8,217 nucleotides of DNA from Acidobacteriota bacterium (GTDB taxonomy: Bacteria; Acidobacteriota; Terriglobia; Terriglobales; Acidobacteriaceae), in assembly GCA_021819255.1 (NCBI GenBank), contig JAKART010000047.1:1-8217 (forward strand), written 5' to 3'. Position 1 is the first letter of the stretch. Each line of letters opens with the position of its first letter. Shown here piece by piece: positions 1 through 6,283 of the stretch. The position numbers and the translations under genes were made by a program. The notes under the pieces were generated by a model, which saw nothing but the letters and a program-made list of their open reading frames with translations, was not told the origin of the DNA and made no database searches.

Positions 1-247
1 CCGATCTCTGGGAACCGATCACCGGAAGGTTGACGTAGGAACCAGGGGACCAAACGATGATTCGGGATTATTCGTAACAGCGCAGTTAACCAACATCGCG
101 CTCACCGCGCCTTACCTGCATGACGGCTCTGCGGCCACGCTGGAAGAAATATGGACGGTGCACAACCCGCACAATCGACACGGCCGCACCAATGACCTGA
201 CCAAGGACCAACTGAACGATCTGATTGAGTATCTGCGGACGCGATGA
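1..247 (+). CDS. Di-haem cytochrome c peroxidase/MauG-like protein, C-terminal fragment
   Basis: This is the 3' end of a gene entering from the left. The frame starting at base 2 is open to a TGA at 245-247 and gives 81 residues. The stretch TAPYLHDGSAATLEEIW, followed by HNPHNRHG and a C-terminal helix DQLNDLIEYLRTR, matches the end of the second haem domain of bacterial di-haem cytochrome c peroxidase-like proteins, where PYLHDG..ATLEEV is very conserved. The CXXCH haem-binding motifs would lie upstream, outside the window, so haem content and reaction cannot be seen. Family members are periplasmic and either reduce peroxide or act as oxidases or electron carriers for a partner enzyme. The stop codon lies 13 bases before the next start and overlaps that gene's ribosome-binding site, which points to co-transcription. 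Family assignment is fairly sure; the specific role is not. Confidence 0.8.
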   Translation, partial: RSLGTDHRKVDVGTRGPNDDSGLFVTAQLTNIALTAPYLHDGSAATLEEIWTVHNPHNRHGRTNDLTKDQLNDLIEYLRTR

Positions 248-252
248 AAGGA
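247..252 (+). promoter_or_regulatory. Ribosome-binding site for the propeller gene
   Basis: AAAGGA sits 8 bases before the ATG at 261 and overlaps the upstream stop codon. It supports the start at 261 over an in-frame start further upstream near 225, which would overlap the cytochrome gene and put extra charged residues before the signal peptide. Confidence 0.6.
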
Positions 253-260
253 CGCTGAAC

Positions 261-1352
261 ATGGGAGGGATTTTCAACGAGCTTTGCCTGGGCGCGGCGC
301 TTGCGACTATAGCAGCGCCGTCAGTTGCCGCAGCGCCTCAGGCGCCCCCGATGCCGCATTACCGCTTTGTCAACTTCACCGTCGCAAACGGACTGCCCAA
401 TAATCACGTCTACTCCGTCCTGGTGGATGGAAGCCGCGTCTGGGCTGGTACGGATGACGGGCTCGGCTTGTATGAAAACGCCAAGTGGAGAACCTTCACC
501 ACGAAAGACGGCCTGGCGCAGCAAGCCGTGCTCTCGCTGGCGCTGGACAAACAAACCGGGGACGTATGGGTAGGAACCATGGGCGGGCTGAACCGCATCT
601 CCGGCGGTCGCATCATCGCCACCTATACCCAATTGAACTCGGGACTGAGCAACGATATCGTCTACGGCGTATCGGTGGAAGGAAACAACGTCTGGGTCGC
701 CACCGCCGCCGGGGCCTGCCGGCTGAACCTGGATACGAACCAATGGTCGATCTATACCGACACCAACACTCCCATGAAGGAGATTTGGGCTTACGGAGTC
801 TCCGCGGCGCCGGACAAGGTGTACTTCGCTATCTGGGGAAGCGGCTTGCTGGAGTACAACCAGCAGACCAGGCTCTGGGACATCTACGAAGATCCCGACC
901 ACCAGACCGATATTGTGCTCTTCAAAGACCAGGGACTGATCCACGACATTGTCTCTTCCGTCAGCTACGTGGAGAAGACCGTCTGGGTGGCTACTTACTT
1001 CGGCGCCAGCCGCTACGATGGCCGCGATTGGCATAACTTCCTGACGAAAGACAGCGGCCTGCCGTCGAACTTCATCAACTACGTCAAAGCGGTGGACGCC
1101 AACCATGCGTGGTTCTGCACCGACAAGGGGCTGGCTTACTACGACGGGGCCAACTGGGCCATCTACACACCGTCACTCACCAATGGCAAGCCGGAGATGT
1201 GGGTCAGTAATGCCCAGGGTCATGTGGTCCATATCCCTGTCACCACCGCACCGGCTAACAACTACATGCTCGGCATCGATTTCCAGGGCCGCGATCTCTG
1301 GATCGCAACGGCGAAGGGGTTGAGCCATGGAATCTTTGAACCGCAACCATAA
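261..1352 (+). CDS. Secreted seven-repeat beta-propeller protein (two-component-regulator propeller type)
   Basis: A 363-residue protein with a hydrophobic N-terminus (residues 1-25, ending in APSVAAA) that looks like a signal peptide, so it is probably periplasmic or exported. Seven repeats of the form VW(V/A)GT..GL..Y can be read at about residues 60, 102, 144, 187, 241, 283 and 346; examples are VWAGTDDGLGLYENAKW, VWVGTMGGL, VWVATYFGASRYDGRDW and LWIATAKGL. This pattern is that of the Reg_prop repeats found in sensor domains of hybrid two-component systems, and seven repeats would close a seven-bladed propeller. No kinase, membrane or catalytic domain follows, so it is a stand-alone propeller that may bind a ligand or a protein partner. 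It lies between a cytochrome gene and a Rid-family gene with 12-13 base gaps, so it is probably part of their operon. The ligand is unknown. Confidence 0.8.
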   Translation: MGGIFNELCLGAALATIAAPSVAAAPQAPPMPHYRFVNFTVANGLPNNHVYSVLVDGSRVWAGTDDGLGLYENAKWRTFTTKDGLAQQAVLSLALDKQTGDVWVGTMGGLNRISGGRIIATYTQLNSGLSNDIVYGVSVEGNNVWVATAAGACRLNLDTNQWSIYTDTNTPMKEIWAYGVSAAPDKVYFAIWGSGLLEYNQQTRLWDIYEDPDHQTDIVLFKDQGLIHDIVSSVSYVEKTVWVATYFGASRYDGRDWHNFLTKDSGLPSNFINYVKAVDANHAWFCTDKGLAYYDGANWAIYTPSLTNGKPEMWVSNAQGHVVHIPVTTAPANNYMLGIDFQGRDLWIATAKGLSHGIFEPQP

Positions 1353-1356
1353 GGAG
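1351..1356 (+). promoter_or_regulatory. Ribosome-binding site for the Rid-family gene
   Basis: AAGGAG lies 8 bases before the ATG at 1365 and overlaps the TAA stop of the propeller gene, a strong Shine-Dalgarno match that fits coupled translation. Confidence 0.7.
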
Positions 1357-1364
1357 CCATCACC

Positions 1365-1850
1365 ATGATCGCATCTACTGAAAGCCTTGAAACCATCCCC
1401 CACGCACCGATCGAAAAGCATGCCGTCACGAACTACGGCGTGCTCAATGAGGCTTACTGTTACGACAAGCCAAGTTCCTTTTCGCGCGGCATGAAGATCG
1501 ACCTAGGGCAAGTGACCATCCTGTTCATCTCCGGCACTGCATCGATTGACGAGCACGGCAAGAGCGTGCATGTCGGCGACTTCCGCGCCCAGATGCGGCG
1601 TACGCTCTCCAACATCAGTGGCCTGCTGGAAAGTGAAGGCTGCACCTGGCGCGATATCGTACGGACCACATGCTATCTGCGGGACATCGAGCGCGATTAC
1701 GAGGCCTTCAACGAGGAGCGGACGGCTTTCTACAAAGAACAGGGCCTCGATCCCCTGCCCGCATCGACCGGCATTCAAGCCATCCTCTGCAGGCCGGAAC
1801 TGCTGATTGAAATTGAGGCCATCGCCATGTTCCGCAACGGCAAGGCGTAA
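1365..1850 (+). CDS. Rid/YjgF/YER057c/UK114-family protein lacking the canonical arginine
   Basis: A 161-residue protein without a signal peptide, so probably cytosolic. The fold signature is clear: ILFISGTASIDEHGK near residue 52, TLSNISGLLESEGCTWRDIVRTTCYL around 80-105, and the C-terminal RPELLIEIEAIAMF at 143-156. RidA enzymes hydrolyse reactive enamine/imine intermediates and use an arginine in a PARSC-type motif (Arg105 in E. coli). Here the equally spaced motif is PASTG, with Ser134 in the arginine position, so classical imine deaminase activity is unlikely; several Rid subfamilies are like this and have no firm function. It is about 30 residues longer than E. coli RidA, mainly at the N-terminus. 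It sits 12 bases after the propeller gene and 20 before the binding-protein gene. I infer a ligand-binding or modified catalytic role tied to this operon. Confidence 0.85.
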   Translation: MIASTESLETIPHAPIEKHAVTNYGVLNEAYCYDKPSSFSRGMKIDLGQVTILFISGTASIDEHGKSVHVGDFRAQMRRTLSNISGLLESEGCTWRDIVRTTCYLRDIERDYEAFNEERTAFYKEQGLDPLPASTGIQAILCRPELLIEIEAIAMFRNGKA

Positions 1851-1856
1851 TTCAGC

Positions 1857-1862
1857 AAGGAG
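1857..1862 (+). promoter_or_regulatory. Ribosome-binding site for the binding-protein gene
   Basis: AAGGAG with an 8-base spacer before the ATG at 1871. It lies in the 20-base gap after the Rid-family stop and supports continued operon translation. Confidence 0.7.
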
Positions 1863-1870
1863 TAGCAATC

Positions 1871-3931
1871 ATGGTCAAGAGATGGTTGGCCTCCGCCGTC
1901 TGTTTTTGTGCGCTGGCCGTAGCGAGTACGATCTTGGGTCAAACGCCCAAACAAGGTTCGGCTGCACTTCTAAACCAGAAATCGGCGCAGTCCTGGTGCT
2001 CCTGCGGCGCCCATCCACCGGGCCCGGAGCCCGTTTGGACATCCAAGCCGTATGCGAACGCGCCGCGGGATCTGGAGCCGTACTCCAGATTCGTCAAGCC
2101 CTACGACTTCTACTACCTCCAACCGACGATCTGGAACGGGCCAGGACGAAATGTACCCTCTCCCAAAAATCTGACTGAGGTGCGTATCGGCTTCGTAGGC
2201 CCCATCTCCCCGCACGACCCTGACTACCCCATGGGCACGCACATGTTGCAAGGCGTGCAACTGGCCATAGAGGAAGCGAACGCCCGCGGCGGATACGGCG
2301 GCAAGCCGTTCCGCCTGATGCTGCACGCCGACTACAACAACTGGCAGGCGGGGGCGGTCGGCGGCGACATCCGCCCCACCAACCCCGCCATCTGGGGGGC
2401 GGGTCTGGATCCGGCCGTCCAGTGCATCTACGACGACAAGAACTGGGCGATCTTCGGCTCCATCAGCTCCGAAACGACGCATGAGATGTTGCGTCTGGCG
2501 CTCAAAGCCGAGATTCCCATCGTCAATTCGGCCTCCACGGATCCCACCATCCCCGAAACCTCCGTCCCCTGGTACTTCACGGATCTGCAGGATGACCGCG
2601 TGCAGAACTACACACTGGCGCGCCGCATCTATACCGAACTCGGTCTCAAAAGCGTTGCGATCCTGCGCGTGAACAACCGCTATGGCCGCATGGGCGTACT
2701 CAAATTTCGCGCTGCCTCGCGCCGCCTCGGCCATCCCGTCGTCCTCGAACGGACATTTACGGCTGGAACCACCGATTTCTCGCAGGCACTGAGAAACATC
2801 CAGGACTCGCGCGCCGACGCCGTCATCCTGTGGACCGATGAAGCTCCAGCAGCCATGATTTTGAAGCAGATGCGCGCCATGGGAATGAAACAGCGCGTCT
2901 TTGGCTCCTATCGCACGCTGGGCTCCACGTTGCTGGCCCAGGCAGGCCCGGCGGCGGAGGGATTGGAAGCTGTATTTCCCTACGATCCCTCCCGCACGGA
3001 CCCGCGATGGCTGGCCTTTCAACGTCGCTTCGATGCCCGCTTCCACGAGCCGCCGGATCCACTTGCCTCCCTTGCGTACGATGCCATGAACATCCTGCTC
3101 GACTCCATCTGCAGAGCCGGATTGAATCGCGCGCGCATTCAGGACGCCCTCGACGATGTGCGGCAGTATGACGGCGTCACCGGGCACATGGTCTTCGATC
3201 CCAACCGGAAGAATGTGGCGCCCATGTACCTGGGCACAGTACGCGATGGGGCCATCACCTACCGGCTTGCGTCCATGTCGAATCCGCTGAGCACAGAGCA
3301 GGAGTCAGCACAGAAGTCAGCGCAGCCCACCGCCGCAAAGACCAGTGCAAGCCAATCTCCCCTTGCGCATCCCACCGTAGCGCCCACTCCCTATGCACGC
3401 GTGGGCGAGGACGGCATCCATTCCTTCGGACCGGCACAGCCCAGCCTTCCACCTGGCGCAGTGCGCGCCGTTCTCTTCGGCCCCCAAGCCGGCAAACTGG
3501 CGCAGTCGCCCGCAATGAAAGCGCAGTTGGCTGCAGCCGCGCAAAGCGGGCGCGCCTGGCTACTCCTGCCCGTGGACAGCGACCAGCAGTGGGGCGTTGC
3601 TTCAACTCAATTGGTCCGTTCCTTGTGGAACGAGCACGCTCTGGCGATCATTGCTCTGGGCAGCAAAGCCGGTCATTTGTCGGAACAACTGGCGCTGAAG
3701 ACCTTCCTCCCGGTTGTCGCTGTATCCGACGACCGAACGCTTACCTCGGCGGCGGTGCCCTGGATCTTTCGGCTGCCTGCTGGAACTTCCGCCGTGGCGG
3801 CGCTGCGCGTGCTCACCGACGCCGAAGCCAGGGGTGGTCCAAACCCCGAGCGAGTGAGGGATGTGCTGGCCTCGGGTAAGCCAATCTCCGGATTCGCATT
3901 TCTTCCCAGCGGAGATCCACAGGTGCAGTAG
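1871..3931 (+). CDS. Exported type-1 periplasmic-binding-protein-like (LivJ type) with C-terminal partial duplicate
   Basis: A 686-residue protein. Residues 1-31 form a signal peptide with a basic start and hydrophobic core. A short segment with Cys43 and Cys45 follows, then a proline/aromatic-rich stretch to about 100. Residues 104-465 are a complete type-1 periplasmic binding domain of the branched-chain amino acid/amide group: VRIGFVGPISP, GVQLAIEEANARGGYGG, AIFGSISSETT, IPIVNSASTDPTIP, SVAILRVNNRYGRMGV and VTGHMVFDPN. An Ala/Ser/Pro/Gln-rich linker (about 466-528) leads to a second region at 530-670 that resembles only the N-terminal lobe of such a domain (AIIALGSKAGHL, LPVVAVSDDRTLT, PWIFRLPAG). 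Typical LivJ-type proteins have about 370-400 residues, so this one is unusually long. No permease or ATPase gene is adjacent. It may bind a small ligand in the periplasm and work with the cytochrome and propeller proteins; the ligand is unknown. Confidence 0.85.
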   Translation: MVKRWLASAVCFCALAVASTILGQTPKQGSAALLNQKSAQSWCSCGAHPPGPEPVWTSKPYANAPRDLEPYSRFVKPYDFYYLQPTIWNGPGRNVPSPKNLTEVRIGFVGPISPHDPDYPMGTHMLQGVQLAIEEANARGGYGGKPFRLMLHADYNNWQAGAVGGDIRPTNPAIWGAGLDPAVQCIYDDKNWAIFGSISSETTHEMLRLALKAEIPIVNSASTDPTIPETSVPWYFTDLQDDRVQNYTLARRIYTELGLKSVAILRVNNRYGRMGVLKFRAASRRLGHPVVLERTFTAGTTDFSQALRNIQDSRADAVILWTDEAPAAMILKQMRAMGMKQRVFGSYRTLGSTLLAQAGPAAEGLEAVFPYDPSRTDPRWLAFQRRFDARFHEPPDPLASLAYDAMNILLDSICRAGLNRARIQDALDDVRQYDGVTGHMVFDPNRKNVAPMYLGTVRDGAITYRLASMSNPLSTEQESAQKSAQPTAAKTSASQSPLAHPTVAPTPYARVGEDGIHSFGPAQPSLPPGAVRAVLFGPQAGKLAQSPAMKAQLAAAAQSGRAWLLLPVDSDQQWGVASTQLVRSLWNEHALAIIALGSKAGHLSEQLALKTFLPVVAVSDDRTLTSAAVPWIFRLPAGTSAVAALRVLTDAEARGGPNPERVRDVLASGKPISGFAFLPSGDPQVQ

Positions 3932-4071
3932 GCCTCCGATGCCGGTGCGTGACTCGGGAACCAGAGGTTGGATCACGCTTCGAGCCCTATCCTGCAGCCG
4001 CAAGGCGGAACTTCGACGTTGATCTAGCATTTCCAACGTTGACGAGTTCCCCAAGGCGGGCTTGCAGCAGG

Positions 4072-4114
4072 GTTTTCATTCCACCCCGGCAGGCTTGCCC
4101 GCCGGGGTGAAAAC
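4072..4114. other. GC-rich imperfect hairpin
   Basis: CACCCCGGC (4082-4090) pairs perfectly with GCCGGGGTG (4101-4109). Beyond a small bulge on the 5' side, GTTTTCA (4072-4078) can also pair with TGAAAAC (4108-4114), sharing its first bases with the inner stem. The apical part can pair a little further. It lies about 140 bases after the operon's last stop codon. There is no T-run after the stem, so a standard intrinsic terminator is unlikely. It may stabilise a transcript end or be another dispersed palindrome. Confidence 0.5.
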
Positions 4115-4170
4115 GTGGAAAGAAGACGCCGCCGCGCGCCCTCCGGTTACCCAGCAACCGCGAGCGGCTA

Positions 4171-4282
4171 GACCATTTTCCCTGAAGGTGTAAGCAAGGG
4201 GAACGACTCCTGTGGGCGTTTTCCTCAATGAAAACGCCACGGAACGCCCGCTTCCGTACACCCATCATCAGGGAAAATGGTC
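4171..4282. repeat. 112-bp palindromic element, copy 1
   Basis: The ends are a perfect inverted repeat: GACCATTTTCCCTGA at 4171-4185 against its complement at 4268-4282. In this copy it extends outward to 19 bp (4167-4185 with 4268-4286). Inside, GGTGTA (4187-4192) can pair with TACACC (4257-4262), AAG/GGG with CCC/CTT, and GGCGTTTTC (4215-4223) with GAAAACGCC (4230-4238) around the loop CTCAAT, so almost the whole element folds on itself. The same 112 bases occur inverted at 7537-7648 with two differences (4206 and 4241). Flanking TA dinucleotides (4169-4170 and 4283-4284) could be a 2-bp target duplication. It encodes no transposase, so it is best seen as a non-autonomous MITE- or REP-like repeat; a structured RNA role is also possible. 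Confidence 0.85.
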
Positions 4283-4462
4283 TAGCAGCCTCCCGCGGAG
4301 CTCCTTTGCAGCAGCATGAGGATCGCTGGGCCGCACTCTTGCCCGAGCCCTCTTCAGCAAAAACGCCGGAGCGAAATAGCGTCAGAGAGCACATCCGCGC
4401 GCAAGGAACTGAAGGAAACTCCGCAAGGTCTCTCTGCCCGCTTGGCAGCAGGGACACAGCCG

Positions 4463-5290
4463 CTACGCGGACTGCCGCGCATCGTCCGCTAACGACTCGA
4501 CTCGTTCGACTGCAAAGACCTTCGCCGCAATCTTTTCCCGGCCATGCCTGGCCTTCAAAAAGCGCGCCGCATCGGAGGAAAGAACGTTCCGGGACCGCTT
4601 GCCCAGCTTGAAAATGGTGCGCCAGATGATCTTCAAGTCCGAGGCAAAGCCGGCCGTCTCCATATACTCGATGTCCAGCCTGCACTTCTCAGGATTCAGG
4701 ACATGGACCACAAAGTGCTCCACGGAGTCGTCCGGCACACCATGCAGAAAGTTCTCTTCATTGGAGAACATGAGCGTTGCAGCTCCCGTGATCCCCGGCC
4801 GGCAGAGCATGCAAAGGTGTTCGTGTTCCGCGAGCTTGGGGCGGGGGCCGACAAAGCTCATCTCACCGCGCAACACGTTGATGAGTTGCGGCAGCTCATC
4901 CAACTTCAAGCGCCGCAGAAGACACCCCAATTTCGTCATGCGGGAGTCACCATGCCGGGTGACCGTCAAAGCATCTCCGGGCCGATGACGGCGCACCTTC
5001 ATGGTCCGGAACTTCAGGATCACAAAGCCCCTCTGATTCAATCCAACCCGCTTTTGACGAAATAACGCGGGCCCCTCAGACGTAGCTTTGATCAGGAATG
5101 AGATCAACAGCATCAACGGAGAGAAAAAGATCAGAAGCAAAAAACTCAAGCCGATATCAAAACACCGCTTTGACCTCGACCTGCACCAAGGGCTGACGAA
5201 GCGCGGGCGGAACAGAAGCTTCGAGTCGCCTTCTTCAGTAGCCTTCTCCGGCCTCAGAGAAGTACTGCTTACGGTCCACGAACCTGTCAT
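4463..5290 (-). CDS. Monotopic phosphoglycosyl transferase (bacterial sugar transferase family)
   Basis: With the start at 5290 it has 275 residues. Members of this family transfer a sugar phosphate from a UDP-sugar to undecaprenyl phosphate on the inner membrane, the first membrane step in making exopolysaccharide, O-antigen or other glycans. Visible motifs: one hydrophobic membrane-entering helix at about 44-67, GPALFRQKRVG at 73-83, KFRTMK at 93-98, LDELPQLINVLRGEMSFVGPRP at 130-151 with the catalytic Asp131-Glu132 pair, and RPGITG at 164-169. The single membrane segment puts it with small PglC/EpsL-like enzymes and not with the long WcaJ/WbaP type. The C-terminus has a basic extension of about 50 residues after the usual IWRTIF motif. 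No other glycan genes are visible in the window. An upstream in-frame GTG at 5389 would add 33 residues but has a weaker ribosome-binding site. Family confidence is high, glycan product unknown. Confidence 0.9.
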   Translation of the reverse strand: MTGSWTVSSTSLRPEKATEEGDSKLLFRPRFVSPWCRSRSKRCFDIGLSFLLLIFFSPLMLLISFLIKATSEGPALFRQKRVGLNQRGFVILKFRTMKVRRHRPGDALTVTRHGDSRMTKLGCLLRRLKLDELPQLINVLRGEMSFVGPRPKLAEHEHLCMLCRPGITGAATLMFSNEENFLHGVPDDSVEHFVVHVLNPEKCRLDIEYMETAGFASDLKIIWRTIFKLGKRSRNVLSSDAARFLKARHGREKIAAKVFAVERVESLADDARQSA

Positions 5291-5297
5291 CAAGTTA

Positions 5298-5303
5298 CCC
5301 CTT
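5298..5303 (-). promoter_or_regulatory. Ribosome-binding site deciding the sugar transferase start
   Basis: On the - strand AAGGGG is followed by a 7-base spacer and the ATG at 5290. The other in-frame candidates (ATG at 5323, GTG at 5389) lack an equally good site, so 5290 is preferred. Confidence 0.55.
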
Positions 5304-5459
5304 TTCAGTTTGTCGGCGGTCATGTCTAATACGCGCGGTTTCACTCGGGTAAACGCACCCCAAAAGATCTCTTTTCCCGCTAGTTGCACTTACTTCCAAA
5401 GATACCTAGCTGGTTCAGACCCTGTCGCATGACGAAAGTTGCTAGACCCTTCATTCATT

Positions 5460-5489
5460 CTTTGGCCGATCTTCCTTTGGCCGATCTTC
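5460..5489. repeat. Exact 15-bp tandem duplication
   Basis: CTTTGGCCGATCTTC occurs twice, head to tail, at 5460-5474 and 5475-5489. It lies about 170 bases upstream of the sugar transferase start. An origin by slippage or duplication is likely; a regulatory effect is possible but not shown. Confidence 0.85.
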
Positions 5490-5617
5490 GCAAGGCTATT
5501 TCGCTGGACAGGACCTCATCGCCGGCTGCCAATCGTCTCCAACCATCTGCCGGGAGGCAGGAGCTCGTGCGGGGAAAGTGCAACGCGAGGTTTCATGCCT
5601 TTTTAATCCATCTTTCC

Positions 5618-5675
5618 CTGCGTCTTTCATCCCCTGCGTCTTTCATCCCCTGCGTCTTTCAATCCCTGCGTCTTT
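5618..5675. repeat. 16-bp tandem repeat, about 3.6 copies
   Basis: CTGCGTCTTTCATCCC is present at 5618-5633 and 5634-5649. A slightly changed copy (CTGCGTCTTTCAATCC) is at 5650-5665 and a partial copy at 5666-5675. Downstream, weaker echoes such as TCTGCACCTTT and CCTGCACCTTC continue to about 5740. There are no spacers between units, so this is a microsatellite-like array and not CRISPR. Confidence 0.85.
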
Positions 5676-5801
5676 GTTCTGCACCTTTGGCAACATCTTT
5701 TCCTGCACCTTCGTTCGATATCTTGGTGCGTGTTCTGCACGTCTCTGGCCGTGCGAACGACACCCCGTCTTGCGTCAGACAAAAATCTGATCGACTCTAA
5801 A

Positions 5802-5833
5802 ACTCCCCCAACACTCCCCCGGAGCACTCCCCC
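5802..5833. repeat. Three ACTCCCCC boxes
   Basis: ACTCCCCC occurs at 5802-5809, 5813-5820 and 5826-5833, spaced 11 and 13 bases apart. This is close to one helical turn and could be a protein-binding cluster, but it may equally be simple-sequence drift in a C-rich tract. Confidence 0.45.
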
Positions 5834-6258
5834 GCGCCGCGGAAGCTGTGTTGGCATCTTGCTTTAAGTCAGTACTTTGGGCTTCCTCAATGGTCTTTAT
5901 CGGCAAAACAAAACAGATCTTTAGCCGTCGTTCAGACCCCCCGCCGATGCACCCCTTCAACATCGATCGGGAGAAACACCGCTCTCTTCTTCCAGCGATG
6001 TCACACCTTATAAGATGCCCGCTTCCAACCGTATGTTGCCAGCTACTCCGGCGTCGTGGATACCCAAGGCAAACTCACTCTCTGGTTCCCTCAGCGTGCA
6101 TTCCTTGAAGACAGAGATACTTCCACCACGAAGCCATCGGTTTGCCGAGCAACGTCCCACCAAAACTTTGCAGCTCCGCGTGGAGCGGACACACAACTGT
6201 GGCGGGATCTTTCAACCCTATCCTGCAACTCGGTCTCTAACCTTACAGTTACCCCGAT

Positions 6259-6276
6259 TATACTTGAACTAAGGGA
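6259..6276 (+). promoter_or_regulatory. Possible -10 box and ribosome-binding site of the rhodanese gene
   Basis: TATACT at 6259-6264 resembles a sigma-70 -10 element, but no convincing -35 element stands at the right distance. AAGGGA at 6271-6276 is 7 bases before the ATG at 6284 and is a good ribosome-binding site. If the -10 box is real the leader would be very short. The ribosome-binding site is firmer than the promoter. Confidence 0.35.
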
Positions 6277-6283
6277 AACCAGA

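Larger units (their letters stand above)
3932..4462. other. Convergent intergenic region
   Basis: This 531-base stretch separates the 3' end of the binding-protein gene (+) from the 3' end of the sugar transferase gene (-). It holds a GC-rich hairpin and copy 1 of the 112-bp palindromic element. Short open frames run through it, but they cross the palindrome and show no recognisable protein family. No classical terminator with a U-run is seen on either strand. A small perfect 5-bp stem at 4434-4448 near the sugar transferase stop lacks a T tract. Confidence 0.6.
5291..6283. other. Long divergent intergenic region with tandem repeats
   Basis: About 1 kb between the divergent starts of the sugar transferase (-) and rhodanese (+) genes. 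It is pyrimidine-rich on the + strand, notably 5590-5840, and holds three repeat clusters annotated separately. Open frames exist (for example 5384-5800, +), but they are built over the repeats and show no family motif. From 6014 the rhodanese frame is open without a stop and reads rather protein-like around 6020-6110, possibly the remnant of a decayed gene, but I recognise no family. The region probably carries promoters for both flanking genes. Confidence 0.5.

Noticed and set aside
321..1106. Antisense open frame (261 codons, - strand) within the propeller gene
   Set aside because: No family motif or ribosome-binding site; explained by GC-rich codon use of the real gene.
1970..3187. Long antisense open frame (405 codons, - strand) across the binding-protein gene
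   Set aside because: It mirrors the third-position GC bias of the + strand gene, has no recognisable domain, and the + frame has clear family motifs.
4434..4448. Perfect 5-bp stem with 5-base loop just beyond the sugar transferase stop, as a terminator
   Set aside because: The stem is short and no T-run follows on the - strand.
5441..5448. GCTAGACC, matching the outer end of palindrome copy 1
   Set aside because: Only eight bases match and no second arm is nearby, so chance is the best explanation.
5618..5675. Possible CRISPR array
   Set aside because: Units are only 16 bp, directly adjacent, with no unique spacers and no cas genes nearby.
5384..5800. 138-codon + strand open frame in the long intergenic region
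   Set aside because: It runs over the 15-bp and 16-bp tandem repeats, gives low-complexity Ser/Leu/Pro-rich sequence and shows no family motif.
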